A stretch of DNA of 64,000 nt, from contig JAXMBL010000007.1 of NCBI GenBank assembly GCA_046349915.1, positions 310,001-374,000 of the forward strand, given 5' to 3'. The notes beneath the pieces were generated by a model. It had not been told where the DNA came from, did no database searches, and saw only the letters and a list, made by a program, of their open reading frames with translations. The stretch is from CAIXSC01 sp046349915 (lineage in GTDB: Bacteria > Planctomycetota > Planctomycetia > Pirellulales > Pirellulaceae). The position numbers and the translations under genes are program-made. Position 1 is the stretch's first letter, and each line of letters begins with the position of its first letter. Positions 45,761 to 54,862 of this stretch are shown here, one piece after another.

Positions 45761-47040
45761 CTGGGCAGCGCAAGACGCAGGATGTTGAGTGCTTGTTTGA
45801 CGGTGCGGGGCGCCAGAATGTCGGGGTGACCCGCCAGCGAAAACGTGGTTCGCTGCACTTCCCGCGGCGTCGCCAGGGCGATTTCGACCTCGCCGGGACT
45901 CGCCGCTGTCGATCGCGCGGAGGTGGACTCAGTCAGGGAAATGCCAGCCGCGAGGTTTGATTCTTGCGCCGATGATACCGATGGAACTCGGCGTGGGCCA
46001 ATGGCCAAACCGTAGTCCGCGCCTCGCTGAGCGCGGGCCGCGATCGCCCACTCGCCCACGTCGTAGGACTGGCCGCCAGGCAGAGCAGGGTGGCGCAATG
46101 AATCTTGGACCAACTCTCCGCCCGCGTACGAGTTGCTCCCCACGGCGGCATCCGCTAACCAACTTCCCAGCAAACCACGCGTGAAGCTCTCGACGGTCGC
46201 GACGGTTTGCCCCAACGCCTGCAACCGACGCGCTACGACTTGTTGTAGTTCGTCGTCGCCGTAGCCGTAAATGAGATCGCCCAGACACTGATGGATCGTC
46301 TCCAAGGTGGGGGCTGCCTTGGCGGCGCAGGCGTCGGCTGACTCGGCGATCGCGGTAACTCGCAACGTGATGGTGGCTTTACTGACGGTAATCCCCACCA
46401 CGGGATCGCGGCCGCGACGAATCAGGTCCGGCAGCATCTGCTCCAGATCGCTCTCGCCGACGCCAAAGCACTTGACGCAGTAGTGCCGGATCACTTGACG
46501 CTCTCCGCCCAGGCCGACCGCGATGGCTGGCGCGACGGTCGCTGTCCACATTTCCCGCATCTCGGCCGGAACGCCTGGTAGGCAGAAGACTCGCGACGTC
46601 GATCGATTCGCTCGCGCAACCGTCAGGTCGATGCCAGGCGCCGTTCCATGGGGATTCGGTACCACGCGGCTCCCTTGCGGGAATAACGCTTGGACACGAT
46701 TAGCGGGCGGCATCTCGCGTTTGCGTCGAGCAAACATGGCTTGGATGTGCTCAAGCGAACCGGGGTCAAGTTCGAGCTCCACGCCGACCGCCTCCGCCAA
46801 GGCTTGGCGAGTGAGGTCGTCGGCGGTCGGTCCCAATCCGCCTGTCACCACGATCACATCCGCGCGATCCAAGGCTTCGCGGAAGACTCGCACGTTCGCC
46901 GCCATGTCGTCCGCGACCGTCGTGTGGTACAGCGTCCGCACCCCCAACTCGCCCAGTCTCTCCGCGAGCCATTGGCTATTGGTGTCGAGCCGTTGACCGC
47001 TGGTTAGTTCGTCGCCAATCGAAATGACTTCCGCCAACAT
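45757..47040 (-). CDS. cinA: CinA-family protein with altered deamidase domain
   Basis: A 427-residue protein. The N-terminal MoaB/MogA-like domain is intact: LAEVISIGDELTSGQRLDTN, DVIVVTGGLGPTADDLTRQA and VFCLPGVPAEMREMW. The C-terminal PncC-like NMN deamidase domain is recognisable (TVATVESFTRGLLGSWLADA, GSNSYAGGELVQDSLRH) but the usual ESxTGG motif reads ESFTRG and the conserved Gly/Pro-rich TGIAGP segment is degenerate (LAIGPRRVPS). Deamidase activity may be reduced or lost; the N-terminal ADP-ribose pyrophosphatase activity could remain. Start at 47040 (MLAEVI) fits the family. It overlaps the end of the convergent sigma54 activator gene. Confidence 0.85.
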   Translation of the reverse strand: MLAEVISIGDELTSGQRLDTNSQWLAERLGELGVRTLYHTTVADDMAANVRVFREALDRADVIVVTGGLGPTADDLTRQALAEAVGVELELDPGSLEHIQAMFARRKREMPPANRVQALFPQGSRVVPNPHGTAPGIDLTVARANRSTSRVFCLPGVPAEMREMWTATVAPAIAVGLGGERQVIRHYCVKCFGVGESDLEQMLPDLIRRGRDPVVGITVSKATITLRVTAIAESADACAAKAAPTLETIHQCLGDLIYGYGDDELQQVVARRLQALGQTVATVESFTRGLLGSWLADAAVGSNSYAGGELVQDSLRHPALPGGQSYDVGEWAIAARAQRGADYGLAIGPRRVPSVSSAQESNLAAGISLTESTSARSTAASPGEVEIALATPREVQRTTFSLAGHPDILAPRTVKQALNILRLALPS

Positions 47041-47130
47041 AAGGAGTTCCGCCAGGTTGCTCGGACGCGAAACAGGGACCTGCAATCCCGGTAGAATAGA
47101 ACGCGTCCGCGAATCCGGCCAGTGGCGAGC

Positions 47131-47676
47131 CTAGTGCTTCAGGTAGATGCCTTGCGCGGAAACGACCAGCGTCCCCAGGGCGTTGACCTCGCCCCGCCCC
47201 TTCACGACCACGACTTGGTCTTTCTCTGCCTCGAGCAGAGTGCGAGCGTCGACAGGCAAAACTTGGCCGGCTTCGTCGACGAACTGGACGATCGCCGTCG
47301 AGTCAGACGAGGAAGCGCGACGCTTGCAAAAGGGGCAATTCTCCGCGTCGTGGCCCGGCGAGTTGGCATGGCCTGTCGGGTCGGTGATGGCGTCCGAAAT
47401 GACGAACGTGGCCTTTCCCTTTTCCCAAGGATCGTGCTTGCCCGCTCCGATGCGACCCGCCAAGACAATCTCAGGCTGACCTTCCAAGCCCTTCTTGGCG
47501 TCGGCGATCGCGATCGCCCCCGACGGCTCTTCGGTCAGTACGTATTTCCGTCGCAACTCGACCACACGAGCGTCCGCCGTACTCGCTGAACTTCCGGCTC
47601 GCTCGGGCGCTTGCGAGCAGCCAACCAGCCAAGCGACGGCGAATGCGGCACATAACGGTCGAACGAGACGATTCAT
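47131..47676 (-). CDS. Hypothetical lipoprotein with CPFC motif
   Basis: A 181-residue protein with a lipoprotein signal, lipobox LVGC at Cys20. The mature part has two beta-rich halves (EIVLAGRIGAGKHDPWEKGK and QVVVVKGRGEVNALGTLVVS), reminiscent of an OB-like fold, and a CPFCKRR motif that could bind a metal or act in redox. No family is recognised. It lies 132 bp downstream of a His-rich lipoprotein gene on the same strand; both may be envelope proteins linked to metal handling, which is inference. The frame is open upstream to 47772, but the signal peptide starts at the Met at 47676. Confidence 0.7.
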   Translation of the reverse strand: MNRLVRPLCAAFAVAWLVGCSQAPERAGSSASTADARVVELRRKYVLTEEPSGAIAIADAKKGLEGQPEIVLAGRIGAGKHDPWEKGKATFVISDAITDPTGHANSPGHDAENCPFCKRRASSSDSTAIVQFVDEAGQVLPVDARTLLEAEKDQVVVVKGRGEVNALGTLVVSAQGIYLKH

Positions 47677-47808
47677 GGCAGGCAACTCGCGAACAACTTT
47701 ACTCGCCACCTTCGCCAGCAGGTGTGAGAGAGCGGGGTCACTGGTAATGAGCGACGCTCTGGCCAGCGTCATGTCATGCCACGGAAGTCAAAACCTCCGA
47801 CGCTTTCT

Positions 47809-48393
47809 TTACGGATTGGCTTTAGGAAGCATGATCTTTTTGAGTTTTTCCATAGCGGCGTCGATCTTCTCGGCCACGTCCTTGTAGTCGGCCCCCTTTT
47901 CGCCATGCAACTTTTCGTCAACCTTCCCGTAAAGGTCGAACAACTCGTCGACTTGCTTCTTCACCTCTTCCAATACCGCCGCGTCTTGCGTCTCCTTGCC
48001 AGCCAGTGCGGGAATCTGTTCCAGCAAGTGGCCGACGTCGTGCAGCGGCCCGTGGGCCGAATCGACATCGTTCTTCTCGAAGCCATCGCGAATCTTCGCA
48101 TGGAGCCCGCCTAATTGGGCGACCGCGTCGGTGAAAGATTCCGCCTTCGCGGCTGGCTTGGCGGCCGTCTTGTCTTTGTCGCTTGCCGCCGCCGGGCCAT
48201 GGCTGTGCCCGTCGTGGTCGTGTTCCCCATGATCATGACCGTCGTGGTCATGCTCCGCGTGATCATGATCATGTTTTGTCGCAGTCGCCTTGGCGGGGCC
48301 CTGGTCCGAACTGCCACAGCCAGTCGCGACGCATAACAAGTAAGCTAGCAAGACAACGCCCAGACCGCTCGCACCGACTCGCATGGGTGGCAT
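47809..48393 (-). CDS. Histidine-rich lipoprotein, putative metal-binding
   Basis: A 194-residue protein with a lipoprotein-type leader (LLAYLLCVATGC, Cys26). Residues about 41-66 are a low-complexity His/Asp/Gly cluster with more than ten His in HDHD and HDHG units, as in zinc- or nickel-binding linkers. The C-terminal part (about 85-190) is helical with a VDSAHGPLHDVGHLLEQIP segment. A zinc-buffering or zinc-delivery role in the periplasm is plausible but not shown. An alternative start lies nine bases downstream (48384). A dyad at 48489-48503 upstream could be a metal-regulator site. Confidence 0.75.
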   Translation of the reverse strand: MPPMRVGASGLGVVLLAYLLCVATGCGSSDQGPAKATATKHDHDHAEHDHDGHDHGEHDHDGHSHGPAAASDKDKTAAKPAAKAESFTDAVAQLGGLHAKIRDGFEKNDVDSAHGPLHDVGHLLEQIPALAGKETQDAAVLEEVKKQVDELFDLYGKVDEKLHGEKGADYKDVAEKIDAAMEKLKKIMLPKANP

Positions 48394-48488
48394 TCCGTCA
48401 AAATTGGAGTTAGGGATTCAAGAGGACCGACAACAACGCTTGGCCCGTACATTGTGGGAGCCGTCACAGACCTGATTCTAAACGTTAA

Positions 48489-48503
48489 TGCAATTGAGTT
48501 GCA
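48489..48503 (-). promoter_or_regulatory. Candidate Fur/Zur-type dyad upstream of the His-rich lipoprotein
   Basis: TGCAA-N5-TTGCA, a 15-bp interrupted palindrome about 96 bp before the start codon at 48393. Shape and length resemble sites of Fur-superfamily regulators in several bacteria, but no planctomycete consensus can be checked here. Confidence 0.35.
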
Positions 48504-48619
48504 ATGCGTAGGGCGGAACGTCTCGCAATCTCGGGTTACGCATCGTACGCAGGGCGACCGCCGTTGGTTCATGAACCGGGAAAAAATCATCCATTCCAGG
48601 CAGTGCAGCCGGACATTGT

Positions 48620-50068
48620 TTATTTGCCCGTATCACGAGCGATGACTCGCAGCTTCGCCCGTAGCGTAGGCCGGCTGATGCCGAGCGCCGCGGCGGCGCG
48701 GGATTGCAGGCCTTCGGCATGCCGCATGGCCATGGTAATGACCAAGCGATCGAAGTGCTCGAGCGCGTGTCGATACAGATTCTCGTCTTTGGCCTTCAAG
48801 CCGTCCTCGACGAATTGTGCCAGGGAACCCCAATCGGGCAAACCGACGTTGGGCAATGGCGTGGGACGTTCGGGTTCGCCCGCGATCTCCGCATATGCGT
48901 CGCTGGTGGATTCGAGTGGAATGAATTCGGGAAGCAACGTCGGCCCCGTCGACGCGATGAGCGCCTCGCGGATCACGCTTTGCAACTCCCTGACATTTCC
49001 CGGCCAGCGGTGCTTGGCGAGTCGATCGAGGGCTTCGGGAGAGATCGACTGGACGGCAGTGCCTAATTGGAGGTTGAGACGGAAAAGGAAGTAGTAGGCG
49101 AGTTCAGGGATGTCTTCCACTCGTTCGTGCAGCGGCGGCAAGTGAATTGTGACCCCTCGGAGCCGGTAGTAGAGGTCGCGCCGGAACTTTCCTTCGGCGA
49201 TCATTCGTTCCAGATCTTGATTCGTGGCGGCGATTACTCGAACGTTGGCTCGCAGCGTCTCATTGCCGCCGACCCGTTGGAATTGGCCGTCTTGAAGCAA
49301 TCGCAGGATCTTGGCCTGGGTCGCCAGCGGCATGTCGCCGACCTCGTCGAGAAAAATCGTGCCGTTGTGGCATTGTTCAAATTTGCCGATGCGTTGCCGA
49401 TCCGCGCCGGTAAATGCTCCTTTTTCGTGCCCAAACAGTTCGCTCTCCAAGAGCATCTCTGGAATCGCCGCGCAATTGATGGCCAAGAACGGCCCCTGGT
49501 TGCGGCGGCTATGGTGATACAGGGCGCGGGCGATCAGTTCTTTGCCCGTGCCGCTTTCACCCAACACCAGCACGTTGATGTCTTGCGGCGCCACTCGACC
49601 AATCTGCTTGCAGATCGATTGCATGGCGGCCCCCTTGCCCACCAGGCGATCCGAGGCGTCGCCAGCCTCTTCCACGGAATCGACGGCGGCGGGGGTGCGC
49701 ATCAGTTGACTGATCCGCAGAGCCTGCTCGACGGTTTGCTGGAGCAGTGTCAGATCGAGCGGCTTGACAAGGTAGTCGAAGGCGCCGATTTTCATCGCTT
49801 CGATGGCCGTGTCCGTCGTGCCATGCCCCGTGATGAAGATCACGAGCAGCTTGGAATCGATGGCGCGGAGTTGGTGAAAGAGCTCCAAGCCCGAGCGATG
49901 TCCGAGTCGAACATCCAGCAAGACGACATCCGGTGCTTCCTGTCGGACCAGTTCGAGTCCAGCTTCCGCGGTGGCCGCCGTGTGCACTCGCAGTTGTTCG
50001 TTGACAAGCACCTGCTGCAAGGTAAAGCCGATGCCCGGCTCGTCATCGATTACGATCAACGTCTGCAT
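48620..50068 (-). CDS. NtrC-family sigma-54 response regulator
   Basis: A 482-residue response regulator. The receiver domain has the acidic pocket (IDDE, residues 7-10), phospho-acceptor Asp52 (VVLLDVRLG) and Lys102 (YLVKPLD). The AAA+ domain has Walker A GESGTGKE (170-177), the sigma-54 loop GAFTGA (217-222) and FLDEVGDM. The C-terminal Fis-type HTH is RAAAALGISRPTLRAKLRVI. It is 3 bp downstream of the histidine kinase gene, forming a two-component pair that drives sigma-54 promoters. Its targets are not evident in the window. Confidence 0.95.
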   Translation of the reverse strand: MQTLIVIDDEPGIGFTLQQVLVNEQLRVHTAATAEAGLELVRQEAPDVVLLDVRLGHRSGLELFHQLRAIDSKLLVIFITGHGTTDTAIEAMKIGAFDYLVKPLDLTLLQQTVEQALRISQLMRTPAAVDSVEEAGDASDRLVGKGAAMQSICKQIGRVAPQDINVLVLGESGTGKELIARALYHHSRRNQGPFLAINCAAIPEMLLESELFGHEKGAFTGADRQRIGKFEQCHNGTIFLDEVGDMPLATQAKILRLLQDGQFQRVGGNETLRANVRVIAATNQDLERMIAEGKFRRDLYYRLRGVTIHLPPLHERVEDIPELAYYFLFRLNLQLGTAVQSISPEALDRLAKHRWPGNVRELQSVIREALIASTGPTLLPEFIPLESTSDAYAEIAGEPERPTPLPNVGLPDWGSLAQFVEDGLKAKDENLYRHALEHFDRLVITMAMRHAEGLQSRAAAALGISRPTLRAKLRVIARDTGK

Positions 50069-50071
50069 CGG

Positions 50072-51607
50072 TTATTTCGTCGCTTCCTGTAAAGTCCCGC
50101 TAGCTCGCGGCGTCTCCGGTGGCGCCGCCGAGTCCTTGGGATCGAGTTCCTGGGGATCGAGTTCCTTTGCCAGAGGTAGGCGAATGGTGAACCTCGCTCC
50201 ACCCGTCTCCCGGTTGGCCACCGTTATCGTGCCCCCATGAGACTCGATGATGCGACGCGATATCGCTAAACCCAGACCAGTGCCGCGTTCCTTCAGCGAG
50301 ACAAACGGTTCGAACAAACGAGCCAACGATTCCGCGGGAACCCCGGCGCCTTCGTCCGCAAATTCGATTTCACAGGCGCAGTCCGGGGAACGGCGAGCCT
50401 GCACTTCGAGCAACCCGCCTTCCGGCATGGCCTCGATTCCATTGATCAAGAGGTTCACGAAAACTTGTTGCAACTGACCGGGGTCTCCGTCACACAATAA
50501 GGGGCCGACGCTCAATGTCCACTCCACGCGAACTCCTTGGTTTCGAGCCCGACCCTCAATCAAGTGTACGGCCTGTTGGAGCGGGTCCAACAAGTCGTGG
50601 CGGATCTGGCGAGGGGAGGGGGGGCGGGAGAAGTCGAGCAGACCCTGAATCGTGGTCTCCATCCGCTCCACTTCATCCAAAATCAACCGTAGCTTGGGGC
50701 CCGCGAGTGATCGAGCATCCCCTCGAGCCGCGTGTTGCAGTAGTAGTTTGACCGATGTCAGTGGGTTCCGCATCTCGTGCGCAACGCCCGCCGCGAGTTC
50801 GCCGATCGCCGCTAGCCGCTCGCCGCGGACAACCTCTTCCCGAGCGGAGGCGAGTTCGCGAGTCGTCGCATGCAGTTTTTCGACAAGTCCTTCCACTTGT
50901 CCACGGATGTCGTCCAAATCGTCATCCGACGCCAAGGCGATCGTGCCTAGGTCAGTTAGTTCGGGAGTGGTCGGCGAGAGCCCCGTGTCGTTGCCCAGCG
51001 TTACGCGAATGCGGCGCACTTTTTGGTGCAGCCTTTTGGCCATCCACCATCCGCATGCCGCGCCGCCCGCCGGACCTATGATCAGAGTCGCGACTCGCAT
51101 CCACAACACAATAGTCGTCGTACGCTGACGACTGGCCGCCGAATCGTCGATCACCTGCTGATTGATGCGACGAATCGTCTCCGCCTGTTGGTCAATCTCC
51201 TCGACGATCGCCCGGCGTCGAGTTGCTCGGACGGCTGGTTCTAGATTGTCTTGCCCTTCAAAAGAGTTTTCATAGTCTTGAATGAGCCGTCGCAGTTCAG
51301 TAAACGCGGTCTGTTCTTCATGCGAAGTCATCCAATCGGCGATGCGCTCCAGATCATGCTGCAATCGGTCCGGTTTTGAGGTGCGGTAATCCATGTCGGA
51401 AGGGAGCGATGTCCGCATCGACTCGTCCGCTTCCACTCGCCAAAGGTCTTCCATTAAGTCCGCGATCAATTCACGCGGTGCAACATTCTCGCGAAACACT
51501 CGCTGATAGGAAGCGTCCAACCACAACAGATAAAGCGTCGTCGCCGATCCCGCAATGAGCCACAACAGGGCGACGACAAGTGTCGGTAAGGCCACGCGTT
51601 TCCACAT
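50072..51607 (-). CDS. Membrane sensor histidine kinase
   Basis: A 511-residue kinase. Two membrane helices (residues about 7-29 and 165-187) flank a helical periplasmic sensor of about 135 residues rich in Arg, Glu and Gln. The cytoplasmic part has a HAMP-like linker, the H-box GVAHEMRNPLTSVKLLLQ, N-box VNLLINGIEAMPEGG, G1 FADEGAGVPAESLA and G2 GTGLGLAISRRII. It belongs to the NtrB/HydH-like group with NtrC-type partners. The gene is upstream of the response regulator with only 3 bp between them. The signal is unknown. Confidence 0.94.
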   Translation of the reverse strand: MWKRVALPTLVVALLWLIAGSATTLYLLWLDASYQRVFRENVAPRELIADLMEDLWRVEADESMRTSLPSDMDYRTSKPDRLQHDLERIADWMTSHEEQTAFTELRRLIQDYENSFEGQDNLEPAVRATRRRAIVEEIDQQAETIRRINQQVIDDSAASRQRTTTIVLWMRVATLIIGPAGGAACGWWMAKRLHQKVRRIRVTLGNDTGLSPTTPELTDLGTIALASDDDLDDIRGQVEGLVEKLHATTRELASAREEVVRGERLAAIGELAAGVAHEMRNPLTSVKLLLQHAARGDARSLAGPKLRLILDEVERMETTIQGLLDFSRPPSPRQIRHDLLDPLQQAVHLIEGRARNQGVRVEWTLSVGPLLCDGDPGQLQQVFVNLLINGIEAMPEGGLLEVQARRSPDCACEIEFADEGAGVPAESLARLFEPFVSLKERGTGLGLAISRRIIESHGGTITVANRETGGARFTIRLPLAKELDPQELDPKDSAAPPETPRASGTLQEATK

Positions 51608-52038
51608 AACTTATGCTACCGCCCGCGGTTTAACCGCCCCGCTCGATACCCTCAAATGGCTCTGGCCTCGGCGTCTTGCCGAGCTTGGCATATTGTTCAT
51701 GTCGCCACGGTCCTCGTGTCCGCGATTCTAGCAGGGCAAGCGGCGCGCCGGAGTCCCGTCAGAGGCGAATGTTTCTAATTCTCGGGCTACGTCATGAGCC
51801 TTACGCGGCTACTGTTACTCCCCCAAGGGAATAGGTTTTCCGTGCCTTGGTAAGTTTGTTTCCAGTCATGCCCCCTGCCGCTCGGTGTGGCCACCCACCA
51901 ACCACTCGCCCCAACACAAATGTAGACGGGGAGTTTCGTCCCATCGACCGAACTCGACCCAACGTGGGCACGCGAGTTGCTACCGCTTCGCTGCGTGGCG
52001 AATGGAACTCGATGGGGCCCAAATAACGGAGTTTGCCC
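51608..52038. other. Divergent intergenic region, no gene seen
   Basis: 431 bp between the kinase gene and a small ORF. I see no tRNA, no strong promoter and no repeat of the dispersed families. Confidence 0.55.
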
Positions 52039-52323
52039 ATGTTTCCTATTTCAGATTTCAGTGCGCTTGGCTTAGGCGGCATGGATTCCGCCCACTACGC
52101 CATGTGGCTCGCGGGCGCTGATCCCGAGAACTCGGCGCGGTTTGCTGAAGGAAGAGCCTTATCCGAGTCGTCCGAATCACCAGAGCCGACTCAACCCGCG
52201 TCGTTCGAGCAGAGAATTTACGCCGAGGACGGCCATTCCTCGACTGAGCAGGCGGAGCAGGCGAAGTTGAAAACTGCGAACTCGACCGCGCTCGGACGTT
52301 TACTGCATTTCGTTTGGAACTAG
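52039..52323 (+). CDS. Small hypothetical protein
   Basis: A 94-residue protein with no recognised family. The first 30 residues (MFPISDFSALGLGGMDSAHY...) are mildly hydrophobic; the middle is Ser/Glu/Pro-rich and the tail is helical. It is supported as a gene by ACGGAG seven bases before the ATG and by a strong intrinsic terminator about 50 bp after the stop, so it appears to be a separate transcription unit. A start at the in-frame TTG at 52033 is less likely. No signal peptide is evident. Confidence 0.55.
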   Translation: MFPISDFSALGLGGMDSAHYAMWLAGADPENSARFAEGRALSESSESPEPTQPASFEQRIYAEDGHSSTEQAEQAKLKTANSTALGRLLHFVWN

Positions 52324-52370
52324 CGAACCGACTCGCGTGAGACGCGCCGCACTCGCGTCTTGCGCTCGAT

Positions 52371-52430
52371 CCCGGCCCGTCGTGCGCATGGGACCCCGCG
52401 AAAGTGGGTTGCGCGACGGGTCGGGTTTTT
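52371..52430 (+). terminator. Long hairpin terminator after the small ORF
   Basis: An 11-bp outer stem (CCCGGCCCGTC with GACGGGTCGGG, one G-U pair), a GCGC inner stem and a CCCGC-GAAA-GTGGG tip, followed by TTTTT. The length and the GNRA tetraloop are more elaborate than an average terminator. Confidence 0.85.
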
Positions 52431-52517
52431 ATGCGCTCACAAGCCCTGTGAGCTCGGCGAGTTCCTGGGCTTTCCGTTCTATTGGGTCCGTGTATTTCAG
52501 GAAAAGGCTTGACGTCC

Positions 52518-53543
52518 ATGGGAGGAGAGGTCTTGCAGTTTGTCGTGTCGGCGATCGTGATTGCAATTGCAGGCACGATACTCGCAAAGCGAGCCGATGA
52601 AATCGCCGAAGTCACGAAACTCGGTCGGCTGGTGGTCGGCAGCGTTCTTTTAGCAGGCGTGACTTCGCTGCCGGAATTGACCGTCGACATCACCGCCGTA
52701 CGTGCCGGGCTCACCGACATAGCGGTCGGCGATTTGCTCGGTAGTTGCTTGATGAATCTTCTGATTCTCGCCCTACTGGACTTGTGCCAGAATCGGCAAG
52801 GCAAGCTGTTGTCCCGCACGGCTGCCGCGCATGCTTTGGGGGGACTGTTGAGCGTGGGGCTACTGGCCCTCGCCGGGCTCGCTCTGCTGGTCGCCAGGCA
52901 AATCCCTCAAGCGCCGTTCGGAGGCATTCACTTGTTTTTGTGGGGCATTGGCATTGTCTATCTGTTCGGCGTGCGACTCGTGTTCCTCGATCAGCGAATC
53001 GCGGTCCGATCCGATGCGGATGCTCTCGGGAAATCCGTGGCCGATGTCGCCAGTCCACCCGCGTCGCTGAATCGGCCCTGGTGGCGGATCGGAGGCGAAT
53101 TCATCCTGGCGGCCTTAGCAGTCATTGTGGCAGGACCTTGGCTGGCGAAGTCCGCGGGGCAGATCTCCGAGTCTTCCGGGCTGGGCGGCACGTTCGTCGG
53201 CACGACGCTGGTCGCCTTCAGCACCTCGCTGCCCGAACTTGTCGCTTCGATCGCCGCTCTTCGCCTGGGCGCCATCGATTTGGCGGTGGGCAATGTCTTC
53301 GGCAGCAACGCCTTTAACGTGCTCTTGCTAGTGCCGCTTGAACTCGCGGCGCCTGGAAATCTGCTCGTCGACGCCAGTCCCATTCACGTGGTTTCAGTGT
53401 TCGCGGCCATTCTCGCCACCTCCGCCGTACTCATCGGCCAGTTGTATCAGTCGAATCGCCGAATCCCAATCATCGAACCCGATGCCTGGTTGGTCATCGT
53501 CGTGGTTGTCGGGGCGCTCGCCCTCTTGCATCAACTGTCCTAA
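52518..53543 (+). CDS. CaCA-family calcium/sodium antiporter
   Basis: A 341-residue inner membrane exchanger with about ten helices in two inverted halves. The alpha-1 repeat is VTSLPELTVDITAVRAGLTD followed by GDLLGSCLMNLLIL; the alpha-2 repeat is FSTSLPELVASIAALRLGAI followed by GNVFGSNAFNVLLL. These GS(N/L)(P/L)E motifs line the ion path in YrbG and NCX proteins. In the first repeat S-C replaces the usual SN in GSxxxN, so ion selectivity may differ. The start at 52518 lacks a strong ribosome binding site. The convergent PQQ gene overlaps its stop by about 4 nt. Confidence 0.9.
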   Translation: MGGEVLQFVVSAIVIAIAGTILAKRADEIAEVTKLGRLVVGSVLLAGVTSLPELTVDITAVRAGLTDIAVGDLLGSCLMNLLILALLDLCQNRQGKLLSRTAAAHALGGLLSVGLLALAGLALLVARQIPQAPFGGIHLFLWGIGIVYLFGVRLVFLDQRIAVRSDADALGKSVADVASPPASLNRPWWRIGGEFILAALAVIVAGPWLAKSAGQISESSGLGGTFVGTTLVAFSTSLPELVASIAALRLGAIDLAVGNVFGSNAFNVLLLVPLELAAPGNLLVDASPIHVVSVFAAILATSAVLIGQLYQSNRRIPIIEPDAWLVIVVVVGALALLHQLS

Positions 53544-54862
53544 CCGCCAGCAACACAGTACAACGCCTTATTTGAGCGAAGCAGCAGGCGTCCATCGGCG
53601 ACGACCGGACTGGCGTTGAAATCGCTATCGTCCGTGAATTTGTTGGTGGTCAGTATTTCTCCGGAACCATGGGCGTCCAGGACCAGAGTGCCGTTGCGGC
53701 GAGTGACTATGAGCAAGCGATCGCCAAAGACGGCCGGCGATGCGTAGATGCCTCCCGCATCACGCAGGCGAGATTGAAATACCTGCTTGCCATCCTTGAC
53801 GTTCAAGCAGCCCAAGATGCCGCGTTCACTCACACAGAATATCCGTTCGCCAGCTAACACCGGTGACGGCACGTAGGCGCTCAACGATCCCTTCCACAGC
53901 GTGTGGGTCTTGGAAACATCGTCCTTGCCGCCACACTTGACGGCCACCGCACTCCCGCCTCGTCCCCCGACGGCGTAGACCACGCCCTCTCGAGCCACCA
54001 CACTGCCGCAGATCGTCTGGTCCTCAATCGCGTCCGCATACCACAAAAACTTGCCGGTGGCTGGATCGAACCCCCACAGTTCGTACGGCGCGCTCAAGAC
54101 CATCTCGACGCCTCCATCGGGCAGGTCGACCAGCACCGGGGTGGACCATGACTGGTAAATGTTGTCGGCGGGCGACTTCCAAACTTGTTTTCCCGTGGCG
54201 GCGTCGAGCGCTACGATCGCTTTGCTTTCCGCCGCGGCGTTCACGATGACCAAATCCTGGTAGATGATCGGGCTGGCGCCCGAGCCCCAGCGATTGGCGG
54301 CCGATCCCGTGCCGACACTAGCCTGCCACAGTTGTTGACCGTTCAAGTCATAAGCAATCACTCCCGCCTTCCCATAAAAGACGAAAACTCGCTGGCCATC
54401 CGCTACCGGCGTGCTCGTGGCATACCCATGTTCGCGCAAAAATCCCGAATAGCCGTCTTCCGTCGATCCACCCGAAATCGACTTGTTCCAGAGGATCTGA
54501 CCGTCCTTCAGGGAAAGGCAAAGCAAATGGCGAGTCAAGTTTTCGGCAGCGCCTCGTTCTGTGTTCGTTCCGTACCCCGTATAGCAAGTGACGAAGATCT
54601 TGTCGCCCACCACTATCGGGCTCGAACTACCCGGTCCCGGCAACTCGGCCCTCCAAGCCAAGTTCTTTTCGTCGCCCCAGCTTTCCGGGATCTTCTCAGC
54701 AACCACGGCCGACCCATTAGGACCACGAAATCGCCACCAGTCCGCGGCTGGCGATTGAGCCAACGTCGCGTCTAAAATCCCGCCACCCACCACTCCGCCC
54801 GCCAGCCAACGACTGCTGCGGGATACCCATTCACGGCGCGACGTAACGGAATCGAAGGACAT
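53540..54862 (-). CDS. Exported PQQ-type beta-propeller protein 2
   Basis: A 440-residue protein with a leader containing basic residues (REWVSRSSRWLAGGVVGGGI), possibly Tat-dependent, and propeller blades such as LLCLSLKDGQILWNKSISGG, VIAYDLNGQQLWQASVGTGS, IVALDAATGKQVWKSPADNI and LWGFDPATGKFLWYADAIED. The pattern matches the family of the 8292-9677 protein, including the shared ending ASPVVADGRLLLRSNKALYC. AGGA upstream of the ATG at 54862 supports that start. Function unknown; a binding or assembly role is as likely as a PQQ enzyme. Confidence 0.87.
   Translation of the reverse strand: MSFDSVTSRREWVSRSSRWLAGGVVGGGILDATLAQSPAADWWRFRGPNGSAVVAEKIPESWGDEKNLAWRAELPGPGSSSPIVVGDKIFVTCYTGYGTNTERGAAENLTRHLLCLSLKDGQILWNKSISGGSTEDGYSGFLREHGYATSTPVADGQRVFVFYGKAGVIAYDLNGQQLWQASVGTGSAANRWGSGASPIIYQDLVIVNAAAESKAIVALDAATGKQVWKSPADNIYQSWSTPVLVDLPDGGVEMVLSAPYELWGFDPATGKFLWYADAIEDQTICGSVVAREGVVYAVGGRGGSAVAVKCGGKDDVSKTHTLWKGSLSAYVPSPVLAGERIFCVSERGILGCLNVKDGKQVFQSRLRDAGGIYASPAVFGDRLLIVTRRNGTLVLDAHGSGEILTTNKFTDDSDFNASPVVADGRLLLRSNKALYCVAGG

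Noticed and set aside
49067..50092. 341-codon open frame antisense to the NtrC-type regulator
   Set aside because: The response regulator has all its motifs; the opposite frame has none.
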